Below, one piece after another: positions 46,023 through 54,963 of a stretch of DNA of 64,000 nucleotides (positions are counted from its first letter, which is position 1; each line of letters begins with the position of its first letter). This stretch comes from Paenibacillus sp. SC116 (GTDB taxonomy: Bacteria > Bacillota > Bacilli > Paenibacillales > Paenibacillaceae), in assembly GCF_024733555.1 (NCBI RefSeq), contig NZ_JANIOF010000001.1:1138758-1202757 (forward strand). The letters are read 5' to 3'. A model generated the notes under the pieces. The model ran no database searches. It was not told where the DNA came from and saw only the letters and a list, made by a program, of their open reading frames with translations. The position numbers were made by a program, and so were the translations under genes.

Positions 46023-46664
46023 TTACGAGATCTTTAAAGCACTTTCGACATCCATTATCGTCGAAGACATCCAATTCATAAGATAAGGACTCACCCACGT
46101 CATAATAACGGCAACTACCATCATTCCTATACATACCCCGGCTTGTGTCGTTAAGTAATCAAGAAACGGCTTTTTTAAAGAACGCATCTTCGGCACGAAC
46201 AGCCTGTCCTTCATCACATGTATAGCAAAAGAAAGGGCAGATACGCTTGCTATAAGCATAAGCGGGATGGCTATCATATTGTGGGGAGCCACACCAAGCA
46301 GGGCAGCGAACATCCCTTTCCATGAAAATTGGCTGACTAATGTTCCCACCGTAAATCCAATAAACATGCCTTTTGCAAAGTCAAGAATCAAAATAAGAGG
46401 AAACCCCACAATTGAGATGCCTAGCACGGCAATGAGCAATATCCACCGCCAATACATCCAGAGTGAAGACCAGAATTCAGCGCTGTCAGCAGAATCGCCT
46501 GCTGTTAAAAATATTTGCTCCAATTGACGCGATAGCTCCTCTTGTTGGTCATACGTTAACGAGTTGACCAATAAAGCACCGAACACAACGCCTACGACAA
46601 ATATAAGTGAGACGAACACGTATAAATATAAATGTTTCTTTATATCTGGCATGATTGCTAACAA
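46023..46664 (-). CDS. spoIIM: Stage II sporulation protein M
   Basis: Membrane subunit of the SpoIIDMP complex that drives engulfment peptidoglycan remodelling. Seen: five hydrophobic spans, FGALLVNSL after the first span and the GVAPHNMIAIPLM motif. A TTG at 46662-46664 nine nt after AGGGG gives 213 residues, the usual length; the frame is open to 46730. In B. subtilis made under sigma-E. Confidence 0.9.
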   Translation of the reverse strand: MLAIMPDIKKHLYLYVFVSLIFVVGVVFGALLVNSLTYDQQEELSRQLEQIFLTAGDSADSAEFWSSLWMYWRWILLIAVLGISIVGFPLILILDFAKGMFIGFTVGTLVSQFSWKGMFAALLGVAPHNMIAIPLMLIASVSALSFAIHVMKDRLFVPKMRSLKKPFLDYLTTQAGVCIGMMVVAVIMTWVSPYLMNWMSSTIMDVESALKIS

Positions 46665-46761
46665 GGCCAACGTCCCCTTTCTCCATGCGGAAAGCTTGTC
46701 CGCTTTGACGTTTGCTCCATGTATATGCAAGTTCTTGCCAGAATATGATGATGCGAAATAT

Positions 46762-47976
46762 TTATTCTTGCGTGTTCATGACTCCCCCATACGTTCCTCC
46801 ACCACCACTTCTAAGCTCTAGCGTCCCTGTGCGTGCGGCATGAATCAAATATGCTATTTTGTCACCTACGACAGCACGAAGGTCATCTAAGCTTGCTCGA
46901 TGCAAAATATTCATTTCCGTACCGAAACGCTCCAGCATCTTCCTCATCGTGCTTGGTCCAACTCCAGGTAAGTATTCTAACGGAACCTAATGAATATACG
47001 GAGTATGATCAGGCCTTACAGCCTCTTCTACACTTCGGTCTGCAATAGATGAAATCCGATCGAACACCCCACCGATGACTATTTTACTGCCGCACGTTGG
47101 ACAGAGACGAGATAAATGATCTTCTTCTAATAAAAAGTGGCCATTGCCACAGGTTGTGCGATGATACTTTCCAAGACGCGGATTAAGACCATAATTCGAT
47201 GCAACACTGCGACCTTCCTGTTTGCGAAGCACTTTGCACCATTCTGCAAAATTTGGTTCTGCCATTCTAAACGCATTGTACTCCCTGCCAATTTTCGATA
47301 GCGAGTGTGCATCTGAGTTCGTTAATAGCGGAAACGGATCGAGTTCCGAAATACGAGCTGCCATGTCACGATCTGCGCTTAGACCAACTTCTACAGCATC
47401 GACAAGCTGCATATCCAGCACTTCTTCCATGCGGTCCGTACAGCTGCCGTATATGCTTTTGTGCGGTGTGAAAATATGTGCGGGGACGAAAACTCCCCCG
47501 TAGGCAGCAACTTCCTGCTGCAGCTGCTCTGCCTCGACATAAATTCGCTGAGTGGACAAATGGATATTACGCATATGTGCAGACATCCACTGAGAAAAGC
47601 GCTTCATCGCTTCAAGGCTAGGCATGTAGCAGAGTACATGCGCCGTACCTTTTCCGCTAGGCTTAATCTCAATTTCACTCCCCAATAAGATGGTCGTATT
47701 TTTATATCGAATCCCACCTTGCGGGAGTTCCTCCATTTCACCTTGAGCGATTAAGCGATCGATATCAGCTAGCACACCTGGTGATTGCGCATCAATAATC
47801 CCAATTAAGTCTATGCCTTTACGATCCGCCGCTTCACGCGAAATCGCCTCGAAAGTTAAATTTCTGCTGGCACTTATCTTAACAGGTCGTCCCTCCGAAG
47901 TTGCTCCAATATGAACATGCAGATCAGCGTAGTATGTACTAAGATTAAGACTTATCTTTTCACTCACAATGGCCAC
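46762..47976 (-). pseudogene. EndoQ/YqxK-like PHP endonuclease interrupted by an in-frame amber stop
   Basis: PHP-domain deaminated-DNA endonuclease family. Seen: HVHIGA PHP motif (20-25), SDAHS metal motif, zinc cysteines C276, C292 and C295. After residue 329 the frame reads CAT TAG GTT CCG; TAG at 46987-46989 is in the position normally held by Gln (HQVPLE). The same frame continues for 74 codons with PGVGPST and a helix-hairpin-helix (FGTEMNIL) before a TAA at 46762. So one C-to-T change truncates the C-terminal DNA-binding region; readthrough cannot be excluded. GTG start at 47974-47976 overlaps nudF. Neighbours match B. subtilis spoIIM-yqxK-nudF order. Confidence 0.85.
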
Positions 47977-48542
47977 TGTCCCGTTAGCTTCTTAATTTGC
48001 CATGCATAAACTGCACTTATCGTCTTTGCATCACTAATGCGCCCCGCTCGAATTGCTTCGAAAGCTTCATCCAACGTTAGTGCAGTGACTTCAAGAAACT
48101 CATCCTCATCCGTCTGCATCGAACCTTGCACAAGCTGCTCAGCAACAAATAGATGAATGATTTCATCTGCAAAACCAGGTGAAGTATAAAAAGAAGTTAG
48201 CGGAATTAGAGACTCTGCTTGATTACCGGTCTCTTCCTCCAATTCCCTTTTTGCTGCTGCCTCAGGCAGCTCGCCTGCATCAAGTTTACCCGCAGGTATT
48301 TCGACTTGAGACTTCCCTAGCGGCTTGCGGTACTGTTCGACAACAATCATTTTGTCGTCACGAATCGCAAGTACAGCAACAGCACCTGGATGCTTTACAA
48401 TTTCACGAGTAGCTGTCGATCCATCAGGCAAAGACACCGTATCTACTTGCAAAGAAATCACTTTTCCATCGAATATTTTCTTCGTCTCTATCGTCACTTC
48501 TTCAAAGAGTTTACCCACTTCATATTGATTCGAATGATTCAT
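47964..48542 (-). CDS. nudF: ADP-ribose pyrophosphatase, Nudix family
   Basis: Hydrolyses ADP-ribose. Seen: full Nudix box G-x5-E-x7-RELEEETG in the region GKLDAGELPEAAAKREL..., preceded by EIPAG, and a SPGFADEIIHLF loop typical of ADP-ribose specificity. 192 residues from ATG 48542, AAGGAG nine nt upstream; two earlier ATGs are too close to it. Confidence 0.93.
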   Translation of the reverse strand: MNHSNQYEVGKLFEEVTIETKKIFDGKVISLQVDTVSLPDGSTATREIVKHPGAVAVLAIRDDKMIVVEQYRKPLGKSQVEIPAGKLDAGELPEAAAKRELEEETGNQAESLIPLTSFYTSPGFADEIIHLFVAEQLVQGSMQTDEDEFLEVTALTLDEAFEAIRAGRISDAKTISAVYAWQIKKLTGQWPL

Positions 48543-48590
48543 TCTCTTCATCTCCTTATCCATCTTCGTCTAATAATCTATTATTTTTCA

Positions 48591-48618
48591 CATATACACG
48601 CATACTATTACATACAAA
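48591..48618 (+). promoter_or_regulatory. Candidate sigma-E-type promoter before mciZ
   Basis: CATATA (48591-48596), 14-nt spacer, CATACAAA (48611-48618), matching the sigma-E -10 CATACAAT closely and a weak ATA -35. Well placed for mciZ, which is sigma-E controlled in B. subtilis. Confidence 0.4.
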
Positions 48619-48673
48619 TTATATCAGATGACCTTCATTAACACGATGGAAGACAAGGAGCTGAGATGAAGCA

Positions 48674-48814
48674 ATGAAACAATTTCGTACGAATAAACAA
48701 TTGTGGCTTTCCGGTAAGGGATACGATATAAATGCAACGTTACGACGCATGATGATGAAAGAAGGCAAAGACGCAAAAATATCAGATATACTAAATAAAC
48801 CGCAAAGAAAATAA
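48674..48814 (+). CDS. mciZ: MciZ-like FtsZ inhibitor microprotein
   Basis: 46 residues. Seen: KQFRTNKQLWLSGKGYDI followed by NATLRR, sharing the L-x-GK-x2-x-I-x-A-x-L-K/R pattern with B. subtilis MciZ (40 residues), which caps FtsZ filaments in the mother cell. It is adjacent to and divergent from nudF, its neighbour in B. subtilis. AAGGAG lies 13 nt before the ATG, a weak spacing. If MciZ, it helps stop Z-ring formation after sporulation starts. Confidence 0.72.
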   Translation: MKQFRTNKQLWLSGKGYDINATLRRMMMKEGKDAKISDILNKPQRK

Positions 48815-48921
48815 CGGTTTAACCAGCTTCGTTTACATCTCTTCACACATTTGCATACACGAAGTGAAACACCGTATACAAAGTTTTACAACAAAATGAA
48901 CTTTCTCCGCATGTATGCTGC

Positions 48922-48973
48922 TTGACACTTCCTCTTCATCAAGCTAAGATTGAATTATACTGACCGATCGTTC
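48922..48973 (+). promoter_or_regulatory. tetR promoter with candidate operator
   Basis: TTGACA (48922-48927), 17-nt spacer, TAAGAT (48945-48950). A near-palindrome GACCGATCGTTC (48962-48973) sits at about +5 to +16. The sequence TATACTGAC (48956-48964) recurs inverted as GTCAGTATA at 49656-49664 before the MFS gene, a possible shared binding site. Confidence 0.5.
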
Positions 48974-48996
48974 TAATTAATGGAGGATACTTATTC

Positions 48997-49590
48997 ATGG
49001 CACGTCGAACTGCGGAAGAAGCCGAACAGACCAAGCAAGCAATAGCTGCTGCTGCAAAACAGCTATTTATTCAACAAGGATACCAAGCCACTTCAATGGA
49101 GCAGATTCGCGCAACATCTGGCATGAGTAAAGGCAGCATTTACTATCATTTCAAAAGTAAAGAGCAGCTGTTTATGTACTTGCTTGAGTTAAATATGGTG
49201 GATTGGATCTATAAATGCACCGAACGATTCAAAGTTGCTTCAACCGCGACTGAGAAGCTGTATACAATCGCACATCATTTCGCCCATGATTTTGAAAATC
49301 CGTTGATGCAAGCATCGATGGAATTTTCCGGGACAAAAGGTGCAGATCCTGAAGTAATCGAGAAAATTGTGGAAATGTCCAAGTTCCCGCTTCCGCTCAT
49401 TCTTGATGTTATTCAAGAAGGGATAAGACTGAATGAATTCGCTGAGGATGATCCAGAAAAGCTGGCTCTATTGCTGTACAGCATTTTAGGCGGATTGGGC
49501 ATCATTCAATTTGATAATTATTCGCTTGAAGAAATTGAATCGATACATCGCAAGGCGATCGATGTGTTCCTTAATGGTATTCGCGCATAA
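48997..49590 (+). CDS. TetR family transcriptional regulator
   Basis: 197 residues. Seen: N-terminal helix-turn-helix (AAKQLFIQQGYQATSMEQI...SKGSIYYHFKSKEQLF), helical C-terminal ligand domain. Probably represses itself and the adjacent MFS gene, by analogy with such pairs. ATG 48997 with TGGAGGA upstream. Confidence 0.9.
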   Translation: MARRTAEEAEQTKQAIAAAAKQLFIQQGYQATSMEQIRATSGMSKGSIYYHFKSKEQLFMYLLELNMVDWIYKCTERFKVASTATEKLYTIAHHFAHDFENPLMQASMEFSGTKGADPEVIEKIVEMSKFPLPLILDVIQEGIRLNEFAEDDPEKLALLLYSILGGLGIIQFDNYSLEEIESIHRKAIDVFLNGIRA

Positions 49591-49605
49591 CATATAGGAT
49601 GAAAT

Positions 49606-49633
49606 AGATGGATGAACAGATCCATCTTTATTT
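49606..49633 (+). terminator. Terminator of tetR
   Basis: Stem AGATGGAT/ATCCATCT, loop GAACAG, then TTATTTT. It separates tetR from the MFS gene, which then needs its own promoter. Confidence 0.65.
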
Positions 49634-49689
49634 TCACCCATTATTAAACCGGACAGTCAGTATATTTTAATGTAGGGGGATTATGAATC

Positions 49690-50970
49690 ATGTCTAGCAC
49701 CGCTACGCCTGTAGCAACTCCACCGTCTTTGTGGACCAATCGAGTTTTCCTAATCGTAGCCTCTGCTGATTTACTCCAGCAAATTGGCATATGGGTCCGC
49801 AATATGGCACTTCTATTTGCAGTGACTGAAATGACGAATGGCAATGCAGTAGCCATTTCCTTGCTCACTGTATTTGAAATGGCGCCGATATTTATCTTTT
49901 CGTTAATTGGTGGCGTATTCGCCGATCGCTGGAATCCGAAATGGACCGTTGTTATCGGCGATTTGCTTAGTGCCTTATCGATCGTCGTCATCATGCTCTG
50001 TCTCGCATCGGGCATTTGGCAAGCTGTATTTTTGGCCACCGTTGTGTCAGCAATTGTAAGTCAATTTTCAGTACCTTCTTCTTCCGTAATATTCAAACGT
50101 CACGTTCCAGAATCTCAAGTTCCAACCGCAATCGGGATTACGCAAGGACTCAGTTCCATATTCGTCATCGTCGGTCCCATTATCGGTACCAGCTTGTACA
50201 CAATGCTAGGGCTGCAAGGTTCCTTGATCGTACTATGCTGCATTTTCACACTGGCAGCACTTATTCAACTTGCACTTCCCTCCTTTAAACGAGAGAAGAA
50301 AGAGCCAACACCCGTATTGGAAGATATTAAAGCAGGCATTGCCTATGTATGGTCACACTCCAGCCTACGTCTGTTAACACTTACGCAAATTGTAATCAGT
50401 CTTGGAGTCGGCTTAATTCAGCCTCTTGAAATATTCATCGTAACAGAACGACTCGGACTGCCTAAAGAATCGCTGCCTTGGATAACAACGGCTGCAGGTG
50501 TTGGATTGTTCGTCGGCATTAGCATCGCCTCAGCATGTGGAACATTTATTCAGAAGCATCGCAAAATTATTTTTGCAGTTGCTATATTAGGATTAGCCAT
50601 ATCGTTAGTCATTGAGGGATGGTCTACGATCTTATGGTTAACTCTGAGCATACGATTTCTAAGTGGTTTGCTGCTTGCTGCGCTGCAAGTTATTTTGAGT
50701 ACATGGTTCATCCAGTTTGTAGACGAGAATTATATCGGACGTGTAAACGGAATTACGATGCCGCTGTATACTGCAGGTATAATGATCGCTTCCGCGATGG
50801 CTGGATTTCTTAAAGAACAATTTTCACTTGTCGCTGTCTTCACACTTTCAGGTATCGTGGTCGCCTTAAGTGCTTGGCTGAGCCTTTATATTAACTTATC
50901 TTTAGCCAAGCAACCTGCCAAAGAAGCGGAAAACGTGGAAGTTGGTAAATCTTTAAGCACAGCGAAGTGA
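49690..50970 (+). CDS. MFS efflux transporter
   Basis: 426 residues, about twelve membrane spans, with the motif GGVFADRWNPKWT between helices 2 and 3. Type resembles the macrolide/EntS-like efflux subgroup; substrate unknown. ATG behind AGGGGG. The neighbouring tetR makes a drug or metabolite exporter likely. Confidence 0.85.
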   Translation: MSSTATPVATPPSLWTNRVFLIVASADLLQQIGIWVRNMALLFAVTEMTNGNAVAISLLTVFEMAPIFIFSLIGGVFADRWNPKWTVVIGDLLSALSIVVIMLCLASGIWQAVFLATVVSAIVSQFSVPSSSVIFKRHVPESQVPTAIGITQGLSSIFVIVGPIIGTSLYTMLGLQGSLIVLCCIFTLAALIQLALPSFKREKKEPTPVLEDIKAGIAYVWSHSSLRLLTLTQIVISLGVGLIQPLEIFIVTERLGLPKESLPWITTAAGVGLFVGISIASACGTFIQKHRKIIFAVAILGLAISLVIEGWSTILWLTLSIRFLSGLLLAALQVILSTWFIQFVDENYIGRVNGITMPLYTAGIMIASAMAGFLKEQFSLVAVFTLSGIVVALSAWLSLYINLSLAKQPAKEAENVEVGKSLSTAK

Positions 50971-51022
50971 TTGTATCACATACCCACGAGTCTGATTTTG
51001 TACAAAGCAACAAGGCACAAAT

Positions 51023-51073
51023 AAAAGAAGCATCCTCCTTCACTAACAAATAGTGAATCGGGATGCTTCTTTC
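51023..51073. terminator. Bidirectional terminator between MFS gene and the M20 peptidase
   Basis: AAAGAAGCATCC..TTCACT / AGTGAA..GGATGCTTCTTTC stem; serves convergent genes. Confidence 0.8.
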
Positions 51074-51153
51074 GTCTGACGACGCTTGCTCCAACATACT
51101 TGATGCAACGAGCAGCAGTATCGCAAATCGTTTATTTAAAGGTGATTTCCAGC

Positions 51154-52284
51154 CTAAGCTTTAATTGCTTCCTCAATAATTGCAACGACAAGCTCAGTTG
51201 TCTTCACCAAATCAGACGTATGAATATGTTCATTTGTCGTATGGATATCTTTGTAGCCAACCGCGAGGTTAACTGTAGGTACACCATGACCATTGAAAAT
51301 ATTTGCATCGCTTCCGCCACCGGAATGGAACACACTTGTCTTCACGCCAATTTTCTCATTCGCACGAGCAACCAGTTTCACAACTTCATCTTCTTCTGTA
51401 AAGTTGAATGCTGGGTACATCACTTCACTTGTGAATTGAGCACGAGCACCGTACTCCGTAGCTGCTGATTCAAGAGCTTCCTTCATTGCAGCAGTTTGCT
51501 TGTCCATCTTATCTTGAACGATACTTCTTGCTTCAGCTGTAAGCTTCACATAATCGCAAACGATGTTCGTTGCGCCGCCACCTTCGAAGCGACCGATGTT
51601 CGCTGTCGTCTCGTGATCGATGCGACCGAGCGGCATACGGGCTACAGCCTTACCTGCCACCTGAATTGCGCTGATTCCATCTTCAGGGTTAACGCCAGCA
51701 TGTGCAGACTTCCCGAAAATCTCCATTGTAACTTTCGCCTGTGTTGGTGCAGCAACTGCGATGGAACCGATCTCACCGTTTGAATCCAACGCATAACCCA
51801 AGTCAGCCTTCAAGAGAGATGCATCCATAACACGAGCACCGTTCAAGCCAGATTCTTCTCCAACCGTAATGACGAATTGAATTTGACCATGTGCTTGCCC
51901 AGATTCTTGAACCACACGAATCGCTTCGAACATAGCAGCAAGACCTGCTTTGTCATCCGCACCAAGAATAGTTGTGCCATCGCTGCGAATCATGCCATCC
52001 GCATCGATAACAGGCTTAATACCTTTACCAGGCGTAACGGTATCCATATGCGAAGTGAAGAAAATACGCTTCGCCTGCTCTTGCCCTTCTGATGCTGGCC
52101 ACGTTACAATAAGGTTACCAGCGCCATGTCCAGACTTCTCTTGAGTATCATCTTCATATACGTCAAGTCCTAGTTCGCTGAACTGTTTTTTTAACAAATC
52201 ACAGATTTCACGCTCATAGCGTGTTTCACTATCTACTTGAACCAATTGCAAGAAATGTTGTACTAATCGCTCTTGTTGTACCAT
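51154..52284 (-). CDS. M20 family metallopeptidase, PepT-like (YqjE)
   Basis: Zinc dipeptidase/tripeptidase type. Seen: SHMDTV (first metal His-x-Asp), LGADDKAG (bridging Asp), GEESGLNGA (catalytic Glu-Glu), DSNGEIGS and HSGGGSDANIF with C-terminal HTTNEH. 376 residues; RBS GGAGG. B. subtilis YqjE is a close match in type; substrate not certain. Confidence 0.9.
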   Translation of the reverse strand: MVQQERLVQHFLQLVQVDSETRYEREICDLLKKQFSELGLDVYEDDTQEKSGHGAGNLIVTWPASEGQEQAKRIFFTSHMDTVTPGKGIKPVIDADGMIRSDGTTILGADDKAGLAAMFEAIRVVQESGQAHGQIQFVITVGEESGLNGARVMDASLLKADLGYALDSNGEIGSIAVAAPTQAKVTMEIFGKSAHAGVNPEDGISAIQVAGKAVARMPLGRIDHETTANIGRFEGGGATNIVCDYVKLTAEARSIVQDKMDKQTAAMKEALESAATEYGARAQFTSEVMYPAFNFTEEDEVVKLVARANEKIGVKTSVFHSGGGSDANIFNGHGVPTVNLAVGYKDIHTTNEHIHTSDLVKTTELVVAIIEEAIKA

Positions 52285-52361
52285 CGTATCTTTCCTCCAT
52301 ACTCATTTTTCGTTAAAATAAAAAGTATATCATTGATTTAGAGAGAAAGGAGTGCCGTCCT

Positions 52362-52466
52362 ATGCAATCCAAACGTTGGTTTAAGATCATTGTCTACGTC
52401 ATGCTCATCGCTATGATCGCTTCTACTTTAATCTTCCTTATTGAGCCAATATTATATGGTCTATAA
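52362..52466 (+). CDS. Prli42-like stressosome-associated microprotein
   Basis: 34 residues: short basic head (MQSKRWFK), one membrane helix (IIVYVMLIAMIASTLIF) and a short tail. Matches the form of Prli42 (about 31 residues in Listeria), which has a K-rich head and a V-x-VI-MLI-x-x-x-S helix and anchors the stressosome. AAAGGAG nine nt before the ATG. No stressosome genes lie nearby. It is the first small gene divergent from the peptidase. Confidence 0.68.
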   Translation: MQSKRWFKIIVYVMLIAMIASTLIFLIEPILYGL

Positions 52467-52578
52467 GATATCGCTTTGAGAAGTTCCCAAACACCATTCG
52501 GTTCGATCATATAGAATCGTTTAGGCAGGACGAGCCTAGTTGCTAATTGTCCACACATGTTTGCTTGTACCTACGGAT

Positions 52579-52603
52579 GAAGCCATGCTATCAGCATGGC
52601 TTT
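52579..52603. terminator. Hairpin between Prli42-like gene and lipB
   Basis: Stem AAGCCATGCT/AGCATGGCTT with weak T run on each side; probably ends lipB (minus) and the small gene (plus). Confidence 0.55.
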
Positions 52604-52615
52604 CAACGTGTTATG

Positions 52616-53347
52616 TTATGAGACAGAATGATGAATGATCTCAGGATATCCGAACACATTCATAAAATGAGGAAGCAATTCCTGCCCTACCTGCTCTACC
52701 GTAAAGGTTAGACCTGTTACATCTTCTAATGACGTTACTCCGAATTGTTGAATGCCACACGGAACGATTCCGGTAAATCCAGTATGCTGAATTCCTTGCT
52801 TAATATTAAAAGCAAACCCATGACTCGTAATGAATCCTCTGCGACTTCTACATTTGTTGAACTTAACTCCTATCGCTGCAATCTTTTCATTGCCGACCCA
52901 TACACCAGTAAAATCTGGTTTGCGATCCCCAACGATACCATAAGAAGCAAGATACTGTATCATCATTTCTTCCAAATTTCTTAAGTATCCATGCAGGTCC
53001 AAGCGTGGACCTTCAAGCAGCAGCATGGGATACCCAACGAGTTGACCTGGCCCATGATACGTAATATCACCACCACGATCAATTTCGTAAACAGAAATCC
53101 CCTGTTTCTCCAACTGTTCGGCGGATAAGAGCAAATGCTCAGGGTTACGCTGTGAACCAATCGTATAGGTTGGCGGATGCTCCAGCAAGAACAATGTATC
53201 ATTCGCTAACCCTTTATCGATCTGCTTTACAATGTCTTTCTGCATATCCCATGCTTGCTTATAATCCATTTTTCCATAGGTATGTAGGTGCAGCGCCTGA
53301 GTGTTAGTCGTATCCAAACTGATCTGATCCTGCTGTCTGTTTATCAT
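52616..53347 (-). CDS. lipB: Octanoyl-[ACP]-protein N-octanoyltransferase (LipB)
   Basis: Transfers octanoyl groups from ACP to lipoyl domains. Seen: EHPPTYTIG, RGGDITYHGPGQLVGYP, catalytic Lys in AAIGVKF and Cys in GIVPCGI; 243 residues. ATG behind AGAAAGAG. Downstream of the bkd genes whose E2 needs lipoate, supporting functional link. B. subtilis itself uses LipM/LipL, so a true LipB here is notable. Confidence 0.92.
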   Translation of the reverse strand: MINRQQDQISLDTTNTQALHLHTYGKMDYKQAWDMQKDIVKQIDKGLANDTLFLLEHPPTYTIGSQRNPEHLLLSAEQLEKQGISVYEIDRGGDITYHGPGQLVGYPMLLLEGPRLDLHGYLRNLEEMMIQYLASYGIVGDRKPDFTGVWVGNEKIAAIGVKFNKCRSRRGFITSHGFAFNIKQGIQHTGFTGIVPCGIQQFGVTSLEDVTGLTFTVEQVGQELLPHFMNVFGYPEIIHHSVS

Positions 53348-53402
53348 GCTATCACTCTTTCTTCTCTGACATCCTACTCTAGTATACCACGGAATGAATC
53401 AA

Positions 53403-54923
53403 TCAATATAATTTCGTATCTGAATTATAGCTTTCCAAATTTTCTTTTACACGTTGTAGGAATCGTCCACAAATGACTCCATCCAAAATACGATGATCAA
53501 GAGACAAACACATATTCGCCATCGATCGAACCGCAATCATATCATTAATAACAACCGGACGCTTCACAATTGATTCAAATGTAAGAATTGCAGCTTGCGG
53601 ATAGTTAATAATCGGATAGGATTGAATGGAACCAAATGAACCCGTATTGTTGAACGTAAATGTTCCGCCTTGCATGTCATCCAAGGTCAATTTGCCTTCA
53701 CGTGTACGGCGTGCTAAGTCGTCTATTTCTCTAGCAAGACCTGCAATGTTTTTCTGATCCGCTTTTTTAATAACCGGAACCATAACAGAATCTTCTGTAC
53801 CAACCGACAACGAAATATTCACGTCACGCTTCACAATAATCTTATCAACGGCCCATACCGAATTCATAATTGGATAATCTTTAATCGCATTTACAACTGC
53901 TTTAAGTACAAATGCCAAATAAGTCAGATTGACGCCTTCTTTACGTCGGAATTCATCTTTCCACTTATTGCGTAGCTCCACCAAGTTTGTCACATCAACT
54001 TCAATCATTGTCCACGCATGTGGGATTTCAGAGACACTCTGGCGCATGCGAGTTGCAATGGTATTACGAATTGGCGTTACATCGATAAAGCGCTCACCAT
54101 CGCCTACAGTCTGCGGTCTCTCCACATCAATATGCGGCACTCGCGGAGATTCCGATAAGTGCAGACCCGAACTGCGAACTGGTAAACTAACTGAACTTGC
54201 ATCGGCAACCACGCCTTGATCAAAATTAGTCAATTGTTCTTCGTTCCGCTGGTGCTGCAATTGACTATTTTTCGGTTCTATTGGCACAACTGCAGACAAA
54301 CCGGCCTGTGTAACGTTTACGCCCTGCCTCAATGCTTCTTGCGTCACATTGCCACGAAGCTCAATAAATTGCAAGACGTCCTTACGCGTAATGCGGCCAC
54401 CAAGACCTGATCCTTGAACATTGGTCAAATCAACATCATATTCACTTGCCAGCCGCTGTACAGCAGGTGATAAACGAGCACGCATAGGGGCATTCTCGTG
54501 GTTATATTGCATACCAACCTGTTCGGCAATAGACTTAAGCTTGTCTGCTGTAACTGCTGTAGAATTAGAAATCGACGCAGTATGCTGCACTGCAGCCACA
54601 CTTGCTGCCCCTGTTCCATTCGCAACCTTTTCGCCTGCTCCAACTTCTACAGATGAAGTATCGACTTTCGCACCTGAAAGATACGTACAAATGACTTTAC
54701 CTACTTCAACCACATCGCCCTCATGCACGAGATGCATACCCATAACCCCATTTTCCGTAGCGGGAATCTCGGCGACGACTTTCTCCGTAAACACTTCACA
54801 TATCGGTTCATAAGCTTCAAACGCTTCGCCAGGCTGCTTCAACCACTTATTGAGTGTCGCAGATACGAGGGATTCCGCAAGCTGCGGCATCGTAATCTCT
54901 TTCGTTAATCCATTGTCTGACAT
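53403..54923 (-). CDS. bkdB: Dihydrolipoamide acyltransferase (E2) of branched-chain 2-oxoacid dehydrogenase
   Basis: Core of the complex. Seen: N-terminal lipoyl domain with K48 in VFTEKVVAE, a Ser/Thr/Ala linker, peripheral-subunit-binding domain (SPAVQRLASEYDVDL, about 165-200), and the catalytic domain with C-terminal SLDHRILDG. 506 residues, single lipoyl domain. Follows bkdAB; annotated as branched-chain by gene context and E1 type, though pyruvate or acetoin E2 are relatives. Confidence 0.88.
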   Translation of the reverse strand: MSDNGLTKEITMPQLAESLVSATLNKWLKQPGEAFEAYEPICEVFTEKVVAEIPATENGVMGMHLVHEGDVVEVGKVICTYLSGAKVDTSSVEVGAGEKVANGTGAASVAAVQHTASISNSTAVTADKLKSIAEQVGMQYNHENAPMRARLSPAVQRLASEYDVDLTNVQGSGLGGRITRKDVLQFIELRGNVTQEALRQGVNVTQAGLSAVVPIEPKNSQLQHQRNEEQLTNFDQGVVADASSVSLPVRSSGLHLSESPRVPHIDVERPQTVGDGERFIDVTPIRNTIATRMRQSVSEIPHAWTMIEVDVTNLVELRNKWKDEFRRKEGVNLTYLAFVLKAVVNAIKDYPIMNSVWAVDKIIVKRDVNISLSVGTEDSVMVPVIKKADQKNIAGLAREIDDLARRTREGKLTLDDMQGGTFTFNNTGSFGSIQSYPIINYPQAAILTFESIVKRPVVINDMIAVRSMANMCLSLDHRILDGVICGRFLQRVKENLESYNSDTKLY

Positions 54924-54963
54924 CGATCACTTCACTCCCGTCTTTCTTTCGACTTTCTCACAT

